Made by a program: the position numbers and the translations under genes. Positions 43,018-51,681 of a stretch of DNA of 51,822 bases are shown piece after piece. The notes under the pieces were generated by a model. It made no database searches. It worked only from the letters and a program-made list of their open reading frames with translations, and was not told the origin of the DNA. Position 1 is the stretch's first letter. Every line of letters starts with the position of its first letter. The stretch is taken from NCBI GenBank assembly GCA_019057635.1, contig DXJL01000149.1:1-51822 (forward strand), written 5' to 3'. This DNA comes from Candidatus Heimdallarchaeota archaeon. GTDB taxonomy: Archaea; Asgardarchaeota; Heimdallarchaeia; Hodarchaeales; Hodarchaeaceae.

Positions 43018-44526
43018 TTAGGCAACTCTTTCCAAAAGGACACTCTCGACGATAACGGGACGTAATTTGGCAATAAGCCCTCTTACCTCATCCAAAGCCG
43101 AGTCTGAGGATGCGTAGACACGAAAAACTTCCTCACCTTTGCGCACGGATTCTTTTTTGGATAATATTTGGATTCCTGCAAATCGATCTCCTGGAGCCCC
43201 TGCTGCGCGAGCTATTTCTTTTAAGGCGTAATTATTCCAAGTATGAGGCCACCCATCTCCAGGTGCTTGATACGATAATACAGGTTTCCCAACGAGTTGT
43301 TCACGAATTTCAGCTGATGTTATTTTTGGATCTCCTCCCTGACCTTCAATGATTTCACGCATTTTTTTCAATGCTTTTCCACTGTGTAATATATCGGCAG
43401 CAAATGGTTTGCCAAGACCGCGACCCGTCATACCTGCTAACTCAAAAATAATCCCTGCTAATTCACAGCTTTTTTCAACTAAAGAAGTGGGACCTTTTCC
43501 AGCTAATGCATCTAACGCCTCAGCAGCTTCTAACGCAGGACCAATACTATGACCAACGGGGACATTAGCATAGGTTAATCCTGCTTCAGCTTTTATACCA
43601 AGTCTAGATGCTAAACTAACAAATAAACGGGCTAAAGTACGCCCATCTTCCTCATTATCAACTTTAGTGCCAGTACCAACCGGAATATCCAAGCACATAA
43701 AATCTACTCCCATTGCAAGCTTTTTAGCTAATATTCCTGCAAGAAATAGGGACTCAGGATCAATTCCCAAAGGAAAGGCAGCCTCTGTGATAATTTTATC
43801 AACAACGGGCGCAATCCCCATATCACGGCCAGATACTATACATCCCTTCGTTTTTTTGACTAGATCAAAAACCTCATCAGCATTTAACTCGACAGGTGCC
43901 AAAACCGACATTGTGTCTGCAGTGCCACTGGCTGAAGTGATAGCATAGGTAGATGTTTTGGGAATGAGTAATCCAGCAGCAGCAAGGATGGGTACAATTA
44001 ATAACGTAATTTTATTGCCTGGAACACCTCCAATGCTGTGTTTATCAAAGACTGGAGCTGAAAAATCATGAATTTTCCCCGAATCGGCAAAAGAACGGGC
44101 CATTGCTTCTATTTCATCCAAGGAGAACTCTGTGAAATGCTGGCTCAATAAAAATGCAGAAGAATGGGAAGGAGAAATCTCCGCATTCATGAATCCCTTT
44201 GTAATTGCATCCATGTCTTCTTTATTGAGTATATTTCCTTTAACTTTATCAATAATCAGTCTATGTGCAACTGAATCAAATGTTCGTCTAGTCTGAACAT
44301 CCACTTCCGTCCCTTCCAACAGGCCATATCGTTTGATCACAGATTCAGACAAACCAATCTCCCCTTTTTCGACATATTTACCAGTTAAATAAGCTTGTAC
44401 AGGAAAATAAGTGCTATCAAATGAGATTCGTAATTGACATGGATAAGTAATTGCTTTAGGGAAATTTTGCTCATTAATAAGCGCAAATGGAGAATCTAAA
44501 GGTATTTCTTTAAGTGTTAATTTCAT
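43018..44526 (-). CDS. AMP/thymidine phosphorylase family (diverged paralogue 1)
   Basis: A 502-residue phosphorylase. I place the start at Met 44526 (MKLTLKEIPLDSPFALI), which gives the length of archaeal AMP phosphorylase; the frame extends to 44571. The phosphate/substrate loop is KHSIGGVPGNKITLLIVP, and SASGTADTMSVLAP follows. Known archaeal AMP phosphorylase splits AMP to adenine and ribose-1,5-bisphosphate in the type III RuBisCO route. Here the conserved WGG-(N) phrase of AMP phosphorylase has become CIVSGRDMGIAP, so the substrate may have shifted to another nucleoside or nucleotide. It is paralogous to the gene at 47803. Confidence 0.85.
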   Translation of the reverse strand: MKLTLKEIPLDSPFALINEQNFPKAITYPCQLRISFDSTYFPVQAYLTGKYVEKGEIGLSESVIKRYGLLEGTEVDVQTRRTFDSVAHRLIIDKVKGNILNKEDMDAITKGFMNAEISPSHSSAFLLSQHFTEFSLDEIEAMARSFADSGKIHDFSAPVFDKHSIGGVPGNKITLLIVPILAAAGLLIPKTSTYAITSASGTADTMSVLAPVELNADEVFDLVKKTKGCIVSGRDMGIAPVVDKIITEAAFPLGIDPESLFLAGILAKKLAMGVDFMCLDIPVGTGTKVDNEEDGRTLARLFVSLASRLGIKAEAGLTYANVPVGHSIGPALEAAEALDALAGKGPTSLVEKSCELAGIIFELAGMTGRGLGKPFAADILHSGKALKKMREIIEGQGGDPKITSAEIREQLVGKPVLSYQAPGDGWPHTWNNYALKEIARAAGAPGDRFAGIQILSKKESVRKGEEVFRVYASSDSALDEVRGLIAKLRPVIVESVLLERVA

Positions 44527-44571
44527 ATATTGTACATCCTGTTCTACAGTGGATAAAGAGAAATATCTCAC

Positions 44572-44965
44572 CCTTAGAATACTAAATCTTCCCCGAGATT
44601 CTAGAGTGATGAGTTTAGCTACATCTCTTACTGAATGGAGAAAGACTCGTTAAATTGGTTATCTATTGTGAATACTCTTTACTAACTTATTGTTTTACTA
44701 AATCACTGGCCTTTTTTACAGCTTTCTTTTTGGGAAATTTCAGCTAGAGAGTTCATTGACACGCGCAAAAATAATCAATAAAAAAGGGGAAGAGAGAAAT
44801 AAATTGACTAAACTCGACCCATGAGCATGCAAGCAGTCTTTACATAACGAAGGATGGATAAATCCTTGAAATTAGATTCAAATTGAGAACTCCTTGCAAT
44901 GCTTTAATAAAAATATACTTAGTCTCTTGTTACATAATTTTATTCCATTCAAAAAGGTGAAGATC
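44572..44965. other. Intergenic region before tldD with a duplicated 3'-end remnant
   Basis: About 394 bases between phosphorylase paralogue 1 and the tldD start chosen here. No intact gene. At 44808-44900 on the minus strand is a fragment resembling the phosphorylase C terminus (listed separately). AAAAAGGTGAAGATC at 44951-44965 is the ribosome-binding region of tldD. Confidence 0.5.
44808..44900 (-). pseudogene. Possible 3'-end remnant of a third phosphorylase
   Basis: A minus-strand frame ending at TAG 44808-44810 reads ACMLMGRV at its end, and the intact phosphorylase at 47803 ends GMLMGRV. At the DNA level TAAACTCGACCCATGAGCAT (44809-44828) matches 47804-47823 in 19 of 20 bases. The upstream part of the frame (SSQFESNFKDLSILRYVKT) loosely follows SSSESRLSAAEGKFAKLNP. 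This could be the trace of a duplication around the tldD/E pair; the upstream similarity is weak. Confidence 0.35.
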
Positions 44966-46414
44966 ATGGACCAACAACAGGTTTTACTTGAAAAATGTTT
45001 AGCAGAAACAGAAAAATACGGAGTGAGATTTGCTGATGCACGTATTTTCTCAACGTTGAGAGAATCTATTGAAATGAGAAACGGACAAGTAGAATCTGCA
45101 GGAACCTCACGAGAGAGGGGTATGAATGTTAGGGTGATTATAAATGATGCTTGGGGATATGCAACCTCATCACGAGTTACAAAAACCGAAATCGGTATAA
45201 TGGTTAAACAAGCTATAGATATTGGAAAAGCTAGTTCTCTCAAGCTTCGTAGACCAGTGGTTCTAACTGAAGAACCAATCATCAAGGATACGTATAGGAC
45301 TCCTTTTAAGATTGATCCGTTCGAGGTAGATATTGAGGAAAAAATTGAGCTACTAAAAATGTCAGATTCTACGCTAAGAGAAGCTGGTGACCAAATACGT
45401 GTAGCTGAGAGTGAATTCGCTGCACATCGAGTCGAGTTAACCTTTGCTTCCAGTGAAGGTTCAATGATAAATCAAACACAGACCTATGTAGGAGCACGCG
45501 TAGCTGCAACAGCAGTAGGAGCCGACGTGCATATTCGTAGTTCACGAGATTATAAAATGAAAGGATTTGAACACGTTAAAGAATTTGATTATGAAAAAGA
45601 AGCAAGAAACACTGCGAAAGAAGCTTTAATACTAGTTAATGAAGCAATAAATTGTCCAAATGGTAAAACTGCTTTTATATTAGAACCAGATCAATTAGGA
45701 CTAACGATTCATGAGTCGACAGGCCATCCAACAGAATTAGATCGTGCTTTGGGTTTTGAAGCCGATTTTGCAGGCACTTCATTTTTAACAACAGACAAAC
45801 TGGGAACCAATTATCAATACGGTTCAGACATTGTAAACCTCGTATTTGATCCAACGATTCCTTTTGCCCTTGGAAGCTATAAGTATGACGATGAAGGAGT
45901 AGAAACCAAAAAATTCCCAATAGTTGAAAATGGAATCTTCAAGAATTATATGACTGATCGTGAAACGGCCCACGAACTAGGGTACAAACATTCCTTTGGA
46001 AACGCAAGAATATCCAATTATAATCGAATCCCTATTGTTAGAATGGGAAACTTACATTTACTCCCGGATCCTAAAGGCCCAAAGGATATTGATGAGCTTG
46101 TAGCAGAAACCAAGAATGGAATTTTTGGATTAACATGGAAAAGCCACTCAATAGATGACAAACGAACGAACTTTCAGTTTAGTACACAAATAGGGTGGCT
46201 CATTGAGAATGGAGAAAAAACCAAGCCATTAAAAAATCTTGTATATAATGCAGCCACTCCTGAATTTTGGGGTAACTGTGATATGATTACCCAGGAAACT
46301 AAAAGTTTTGGATTTGGTCCAAGTTGTGGAAAAGGAGTTCCGATACAGGGAATGTGGATAGAGCACGGTGGTGGTTGGGCACGATTCCAAAATGTAAATG
46401 TCTTCGCAGGATAA
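44966..46414 (+). CDS. tldD: TldD, metalloprotease subunit
   Basis: A 482-residue TldD. I chose ATG 44966 (MDQQQVLLEKCLAE) because of the AGGTGA site 8 bases upstream; the frame runs back to 44894 without family sense. The zinc motif is HESTGH (residues 249-254), followed by ELDRALGFEADFAG with a further Glu/Asp region. C-terminal phrases GPSCGKGVPIQGMWIEHGGG are family hallmarks. TldD and TldE form a heterodimer that degrades unfolded peptides and matures microcin-like peptides in bacteria; the archaeal substrate is not established. TldD supplies the zinc site. The next gene, tldE (pmbA), follows after 9 bases. Confidence 0.9.
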   Translation: MDQQQVLLEKCLAETEKYGVRFADARIFSTLRESIEMRNGQVESAGTSRERGMNVRVIINDAWGYATSSRVTKTEIGIMVKQAIDIGKASSLKLRRPVVLTEEPIIKDTYRTPFKIDPFEVDIEEKIELLKMSDSTLREAGDQIRVAESEFAAHRVELTFASSEGSMINQTQTYVGARVAATAVGADVHIRSSRDYKMKGFEHVKEFDYEKEARNTAKEALILVNEAINCPNGKTAFILEPDQLGLTIHESTGHPTELDRALGFEADFAGTSFLTTDKLGTNYQYGSDIVNLVFDPTIPFALGSYKYDDEGVETKKFPIVENGIFKNYMTDRETAHELGYKHSFGNARISNYNRIPIVRMGNLHLLPDPKGPKDIDELVAETKNGIFGLTWKSHSIDDKRTNFQFSTQIGWLIENGEKTKPLKNLVYNAATPEFWGNCDMITQETKSFGFGPSCGKGVPIQGMWIEHGGGWARFQNVNVFAG

Positions 46415-46423
46415 GTGTAAAAA

Positions 46424-47800
46424 ATGAGCTTTGATACAGATAAAATAATAGAATCTGCCGATTTTGCTATTAGACGAGCTAAAACGGCTGGGATGGATGG
46501 AGCATATGTAAATTCGGGTTTAACTAGAGCCTTCTCTACTCGTTTTGCAAACTCTGCAATTCATCAAAATTTCATGGATTTTGAAACAAGTTTCCGTATT
46601 ACTGTGATCAAAAGGAAAAAGCGAGTTGGAGTTTCAACGAACTCTTTAAGTGAATCAAATGTTGCTTGGGCAGTTGATCGTGGGATTTCGATTGTAAAAT
46701 ATCTACCCGATGATCCTGAATTTCCTGGAGTCTTAACTGAACCTCAACAATACCAAAAATTACAATTGAATGACCCACAGATACAGAATTTATCACCATC
46801 TGATATTGCTGATAAAATAGTAGGCAGTATTAATAGTAGCCATGAATACGACTCAAAAGTTCAATCAGTATCAGGGAATTTAAACTTACAAGATGGCTAT
46901 ACTTTTTTCCTTTCATCAGAAGATCAAGAATATCTTACTCCCGTCACAGGAATAACCTCTACATTTAATGTCGCAGCAGACGACGGATCAGGAGAGTCCC
47001 GAAGTAATAGCTCATTTGGTGGCCGGCGTTTTGCGGAATTGCCCTGTGAAACTGAAGCTGTAGAAGCTGCAAAACGGGCAGTGATGGGACTTAATGCGCA
47101 GGAAATAGAAGCAAAGGAGTATCCTGTTATTCTAGATTATCAAGCTGCAGCTGATCAGTTGACATGGGTTGGATTTGCTCTTTCTGCAAGAACCATCCTC
47201 GACGAGGTATCATTTCTTAAAGATCGGATAGGAGAACAATTTTTTTCAGAATCACTCACTCTACTCAATGACCCCCATGATCCAACCTTTTTAGCCGCAC
47301 GAGCACTTGATCTGGAAGGAGTAGCGAGTCAGAAATATACATTGATTAATAAAGGGGTTGTAGAAAGCTATGCATATGATAGATTAACCGCTAGTAAAAT
47401 GGGGGCAAAAACTAATGGCTGTAGTTTTGCAATCTTCGATGAATCCTTCCCTTTTCCATTTGCATCCAAAGTAGCACCTGGTAATCAAAAAACACGCCAA
47501 CAATTAATTGAAGAAATGGATGATGGACTTCTTATTACCAATCTTCATTATACTAATTACATCGATATGCCTCGTGGTACGGAAACTGGGATGACAAAGG
47601 ATGGATTGTTTATAATCAAGAATGGAGAAATCACGGGTGCAGCGAAGAATATGCGATTTACAGACTCCATCCCAAAGATGTTCTCGACTACAGAAGTATC
47701 AAAGGAAACTCTACAGGCAGTTACCTGCTTTGGAATTCACTGCATCACTCCAGCAATTAAACTTGATTCAATGAATTTTTCAAGCAAGACTAGCCATTAA
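46424..47800 (+). CDS. tldE: TldE/PmbA, partner subunit of TldD
   Basis: A 458-residue PmbA/TldE protein, 9 bases after tldD. It aligns with TldD in overall layout but lacks HExxxH, as expected for the non-catalytic partner. Conserved phrases include YTFFLSSEDQEYLTPVTGIT near the middle, NGCSFAIFDESFPF, ITNLHYTNYIDMPRGTETGM and DGLFIIKNGEITGAAKNMRF toward the C terminus. The pair works as a 1:1 complex with a channel that admits unfolded chains. The operon is flanked on both sides by phosphorylase paralogues on the minus strand; its stop is 2 bases from the stop of the second one. Confidence 0.9.
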   Translation: MSFDTDKIIESADFAIRRAKTAGMDGAYVNSGLTRAFSTRFANSAIHQNFMDFETSFRITVIKRKKRVGVSTNSLSESNVAWAVDRGISIVKYLPDDPEFPGVLTEPQQYQKLQLNDPQIQNLSPSDIADKIVGSINSSHEYDSKVQSVSGNLNLQDGYTFFLSSEDQEYLTPVTGITSTFNVAADDGSGESRSNSSFGGRRFAELPCETEAVEAAKRAVMGLNAQEIEAKEYPVILDYQAAADQLTWVGFALSARTILDEVSFLKDRIGEQFFSESLTLLNDPHDPTFLAARALDLEGVASQKYTLINKGVVESYAYDRLTASKMGAKTNGCSFAIFDESFPFPFASKVAPGNQKTRQQLIEEMDDGLLITNLHYTNYIDMPRGTETGMTKDGLFIIKNGEITGAAKNMRFTDSIPKMFSTTEVSKETLQAVTCFGIHCITPAIKLDSMNFSSKTSH

Positions 47801-47802
47801 AT

Positions 47803-49380
47803 CTAAACTCTACCCATGAGCATCCCTTCAATAGTGATAGGATTAAGCTTAGCAAATTTACCTTCAGCAGCGGAAAGACGGGATTCAGAAGACGAATAAA
47901 TTCGGATCAGAGACTCACCCCGTTTAACAGCATCCTTCTTCTTCAAAAAGACGATACCAGCACCTTTATCTTTTGGACAACCTGCGGTCCGAGCAATTTC
48001 AGCAATTTTGACATTATCAATTTGAACAATCCAGCCAGAAGAAGGAGCAGGAATTTCAACAGAATATTGGCCAATTTCAATATCGTCAGGTTTCATATCT
48101 CGATTAGCTGATTGGGCTTCGATGATCTCTCGGAATTTGTCTATCGCTTTTCCACTATAAAGGATTTGTTTGGCCAGTTCCCGACCTTGTCCTCTAAGAG
48201 CTTTGCCAGCCATCTCCAATAATATACCTGATAACTCACAGGATTTTTCTGCTAAACTAGATGGGCCTTCCTTAGGATTTATTAATGTCTGAAGAGCTTC
48301 TTGGGCTTCTAAAGCGCTTCCTACGGTATGACCTACAGGAGATGCTCCAAAAGTAATTCCACTTTCAACTCTAATTTCTAGACGTCTTCCTAGTTCAGCA
48401 AATTCTCTACCTAGAGCTTGGGCTGTTCCTATATCAGAGATTTTAGTACCGGGTCCAGTAGGTAGGTCCATCACGAGAAAATGAATCCCAGTGGCAAGCT
48501 TTTTAGACATAATTGATGCAAGCATCATCGAAGTGGGATTTACTCCGAGTGGAAATTCAACATCTTTAATTAGAATATCATCAGCTGGTGCAAGATTGAA
48601 TCCTCCGCCCCATACAATCATTCCTTTAGTTTTTTGGGAAATTTCCACCAGTTCATCTGAGGTAAAAATGACCTCACATCCCAGTGCTTCCATAGTATCA
48701 GCCGTACCTGAAGGGCTAGTTATTGCTCGACTACTTGTTTTGGGAATTAATAATCCAGAGGCGGCGATAATCGGTACAATCAAAAGAGTTACCTTATTAC
48801 CGGGAACACCCCCAGTAGAATGTTTGTCAAAGACTGTATGCTGCCCGAAATCTATCATTTCTCCTGTTTGGGCCATAGCTTTTGTTAATTCTTCAATCTC
48901 ATCCATATTAAACGGTTCAAAGATTTGAGAAAGTACAAAAGCAGCTTTTTCTAATTGATTCAATCTGTGATATGCAATATCATTAACAACTTGTTCTATT
49001 TCATTACCCTTGAATGCTCTTCTATGCATCATTCGTTTACGGATTAAATAATAAGAATCGGGTGGTGTGCGACTTAGAGGTAATACTTGAATAATATCCC
49101 CATCCTCTGCATCTAATTCATTTAGCATCTGTTTTGAGATCCATATCTTATCGATGGGTACATGGTCAGAGATGACGATATGCTCGGTAAAGACGGTTTG
49201 TGTTGGGGATATTAATTGAAGTTGCGGATTTTTGAAACTCCCCTTAAACAAACCAGTCTCTGGTGAAAGAATTACTGTATTTTTTGGATATATTCTTACT
49301 TTTTCAGCAGTGAACTTTAATGCGCTTGATTTCTTCCGTGAAACTGGTCTCATTGGACTTGTCATTTTTCTAACATCCAT
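47803..49380 (-). CDS. AMP phosphorylase (archaeal DeoA-type), paralogue 2
   Basis: A 525-residue phosphorylase with an N-terminal 35-residue basic lead (RKKSSALKFTAEKVRIYP) before the AMP-phosphorylase-type N-terminal domain. The catalytic/phosphate loop is KHSTGGVPGNKVTLLIVP, then SPSGTADTMEALG. It keeps the phrase MIVWGGGFNLAPADDILIKD that marks archaeal AMP phosphorylase, and ends ITIEGMLMGRV. Known function: AMP + phosphate to adenine + ribose-1,5-bisphosphate, feeding type III RuBisCO through an isomerase. Neither partner is in the window. The closer match of this copy than of the 43018 gene makes it the better candidate for true AMP phosphorylase. Confidence 0.85.
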   Translation of the reverse strand: MDVRKMTSPMRPVSRKKSSALKFTAEKVRIYPKNTVILSPETGLFKGSFKNPQLQLISPTQTVFTEHIVISDHVPIDKIWISKQMLNELDAEDGDIIQVLPLSRTPPDSYYLIRKRMMHRRAFKGNEIEQVVNDIAYHRLNQLEKAAFVLSQIFEPFNMDEIEELTKAMAQTGEMIDFGQHTVFDKHSTGGVPGNKVTLLIVPIIAASGLLIPKTSSRAITSPSGTADTMEALGCEVIFTSDELVEISQKTKGMIVWGGGFNLAPADDILIKDVEFPLGVNPTSMMLASIMSKKLATGIHFLVMDLPTGPGTKISDIGTAQALGREFAELGRRLEIRVESGITFGASPVGHTVGSALEAQEALQTLINPKEGPSSLAEKSCELSGILLEMAGKALRGQGRELAKQILYSGKAIDKFREIIEAQSANRDMKPDDIEIGQYSVEIPAPSSGWIVQIDNVKIAEIARTAGCPKDKGAGIVFLKKKDAVKRGESLIRIYSSSESRLSAAEGKFAKLNPITIEGMLMGRV

Positions 49381-49587
49381 TTATCCTTTTTCTCGTACAT
49401 TAGTGGCTTGTCAGTAGTTTCTTAATAAACCATTTGTTTTAAGAAGCGAGGATCACGCAAAAATCAGAGGAAAGGAATCTCAATAACAATTTCTACCTAA
49501 TTATATTTTAAATCATATTTTCTGGGAGTTACAAAATAATATTTTTATTGAACGATTTTCTGGATAAAATCTGGATCGGTACTTATC

Positions 49588-50355
49588 ATGATTAACTGGA
49601 ATGAAATTACTACACTTTTATTCGATTTAGACAATACCTTGATCATGTTTGATGAAAATGAGTTCATTCCTTTGTATGGCAAGAATATTTATGCGTATTT
49701 TACCGAAGAGATATCTTCTTATGAAGAATTTATGAAATTATTCTTAACCTCGACTCATGCAATGTTAGAAAAGGAACCTAAAGGACTTACAAACCTTGAG
49801 AAATTTGCTGCTCACTTTAGTCCAAAACTAAATCTTCCTTTTGAAGAAATCTTAAAGCGATTCCTCCGTTTTTATGACCATCAATTTGATCAATTGGCCT
49901 CAGTTATTTCACCAGCTCCATTTGCTCAACCCTTACTTCATCTTGTATCCCAACATTTTCATGTGGTAGCCGCTACTAATCCCCTGTTCCCAAGAATTGC
50001 AACAGAAAAGAGACTTAATTGGGGTAAAATTGGATTAGATATAATTCCCTGGTTAGAAATAACCGTTGCCGATGCTTATTCTACTGCAAAACCGTATCTC
50101 ACGTATTATGAGGAAGTTCTGGAAAAAATCAACAAATCTCCAGGTGAATGTGCAATGATTGGTAATGACAGAATTAATGATATGGTTGCTGGAAAGCTTG
50201 GGATCAAGACCTTTTTGATCGAAACAGATACTGCTCCTGATAAGATCATTACGACGGATCTAGATCGAGAGAATCCCCAGTTTCCGATTGATGATTCAGG
50301 TACCTTAGAGGATCTTTATTTACAATTAAAATTTCATCTTGAAAATAAAAATTAA
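49588..50355 (+). CDS. HAD-superfamily hydrolase
   Basis: A 255-residue haloacid dehalogenase-like phosphatase. The nucleophile loop is LLFDLDNTLIMFD (D13 nucleophile, D15 acid/base), motif II is VVAATNPLFPR (Thr), motif III Lys is in AKPYLTYYEEVL, and motif IV is MIGNDRINDMVAGK (Asp pair). The cap is helical (about 22-110), fitting subfamily I. The substrate is unknown; phosphoglycolate phosphatase-like and nucleotidase-like enzymes share this pattern. It starts with ATG after a 207-base gap that has no recognised gene, only AT-rich promoter sequence. It ends 11 bases from the YwiC-like gene, convergently. Confidence 0.85.
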   Translation: MINWNEITTLLFDLDNTLIMFDENEFIPLYGKNIYAYFTEEISSYEEFMKLFLTSTHAMLEKEPKGLTNLEKFAAHFSPKLNLPFEEILKRFLRFYDHQFDQLASVISPAPFAQPLLHLVSQHFHVVAATNPLFPRIATEKRLNWGKIGLDIIPWLEITVADAYSTAKPYLTYYEEVLEKINKSPGECAMIGNDRINDMVAGKLGIKTFLIETDTAPDKIITTDLDRENPQFPIDDSGTLEDLYLQLKFHLENKN

Positions 50356-50366
50356 GTTACCTAGCC

Positions 50367-51182
50367 TCATGAAGGTATGATCAAGGGGTAAAGTATCAAC
50401 ATTAAGACTACTACTAGCCAAAGACGAAACATTAAACGAAATCCAATTGTTTTTATTTTACGTCTCGAATTTTTTAATCTCTCCTGCTGATATGTTTGTA
50501 ACAGCACAAAAATCGTTGGCTCTATCAAAGGTAGAAAAATGAAGATTGTGACTGTAGAAAGACTAATTGGAATGAATAAACTCCCTAAAAATAAAATCCA
50601 TGTAAAGAAAAAGGGTTTTATACTCAATTTATCACGTAAAGTCTCAACATATTGAATATGCGCGATTGCAACACCAATAAATGCCCAAACAATTACTATC
50701 CCTTGTTGTAAAAGAATTGGTGATATACTCTTAACAGATGTAATAAATATAACCAGAGAAAGTAACCCAATAGACACCGATCCGAGAACCAGCTCTATTG
50801 GATTTACTTGTTTAGTTCTATAAGAGAAAAATATCCACCCCGTCGATAAAATTCCAATTATAATTAGCATAAACACTAATTCTGCTCTTAAAGAAGTCCA
50901 CAGTAGCATTATCCCAGCAGTTACAGCAATTAGAAGTATTGGTAACCATTGAATCTCTTTGCTAGGATTTTTTGCAAGCTTCATCAATGAATCTGCACTA
51001 AAGAGGATACTAGTAGCAAAGAACATTGAAAAGATCAATCCAATGATGTCTGAATTATTCATTATGGAGATCCCAACACCAAGACTGCTAGCACCAGTCC
51101 AAATGATAGTTAAACCATGTTCTCGAGGGAGTCGGAAACCCTGATCCTTTAATAACTGATATAACTTCCGCAACATGATCAT
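50367..51182 (-). CDS. YwiC-like multi-pass membrane protein
   Basis: A 271-residue membrane protein with about eight hydrophobic segments. The N-terminal phrase RLPREHGLTIIWTGASSLGVGISI matches the YwiC-like family opening (L/P-x-x-R/E-H-G-x-x-x-x). An alternative start at Met3 shortens it by two residues. The C terminus is basic just before the last helix (QQERLKNSRRKIKTIGFRLM). The family's function is not established; members are small integral membrane proteins in bacteria and archaea. The 499 bases upstream contain an unusual hairpin and a doubtful small frame. Confidence 0.65.
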   Translation of the reverse strand: MIMLRKLYQLLKDQGFRLPREHGLTIIWTGASSLGVGISIMNNSDIIGLIFSMFFATSILFSADSLMKLAKNPSKEIQWLPILLIAVTAGIMLLWTSLRAELVFMLIIIGILSTGWIFFSYRTKQVNPIELVLGSVSIGLLSLVIFITSVKSISPILLQQGIVIVWAFIGVAIAHIQYVETLRDKLSIKPFFFTWILFLGSLFIPISLSTVTIFIFLPLIEPTIFVLLQTYQQERLKNSRRKIKTIGFRLMFRLWLVVVLMLILYPLIIPS

Positions 51183-51681
51183 TTTTGTCCGACAATTCCA
51201 TAGTGTTCATATTCACTGACCTCTCTCTCTTTCTCTTACAAACTTAAAAGGCGTCCCTCCCGTATTTCATCAACGCCGAGGTGATGACAAAAAAATTTCT
51301 TAGCTCTTAGGTCATATTCCCTTGTAACTTCGTTAGACGAGTTACCCGTCAAAGGCAAGAGAAGAATGATCCAAACTGGTCGAAAAGTATTGGTGTTTGG
51401 GATGTCGCCAGAAGATCTGATTCAAGTAGTCCCAATGGAAAGCAATGATTCTCTTGTTGCTAACCTACCGGATAGTGGATGTGTGACTCATCCTGTCCAG
51501 AACTATTTTTCAATAGTTGTCTGACAAATTTAGTCATGTGCTTAACATCCTGATTTTAATTTTATTCTAATATCTATTGGAAGAACACTTTATAAGATGT
51601 CTATTCAATAGATGGAAGGATCTGGTTTACAAAAAATTTTCAAATATGCTAGTTCCTTACATAAATCTCCAGTATTATTCA
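51183..51681. other. 499-base intergenic region with strong hairpin
   Basis: No securely supported gene. It carries the hairpin GTAACT-(T)-CGT-TAG-ACG-AGTTAC at 51324-51345 (nine paired bases with one bulged T). A doubtful 52-residue frame lies at 51366-51524. The GC content around 51250-51500 is higher than in neighbouring gaps. GGCGT/ACGCC near 51250-51277 is a further weak inverted repeat. Confidence 0.35.
51366..51524 (+). CDS. Doubtful small ORF, 52 residues
   Basis: ATG 51366 to TGA 51522-51524 encodes MIQTGRKVLVFGMSPEDLIQ and on to YFSIVV. It is preceded by AGGCAAGAGAAGA, a weak ribosome-site candidate. Its base composition differs from the flanking AT-rich gaps. No family is recognised, and it could be a chance frame or a fragment of a mobile element. 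Confidence 0.2.
   Translation: MIQTGRKVLVFGMSPEDLIQVVPMESNDSLVANLPDSGCVTHPVQNYFSIVV

Noticed and set aside
44878-45285. Minus-strand frame over the start of tldD
   Set aside because: Antisense to a conserved gene; the only interesting part, its far 3' side, is treated as a separate remnant.
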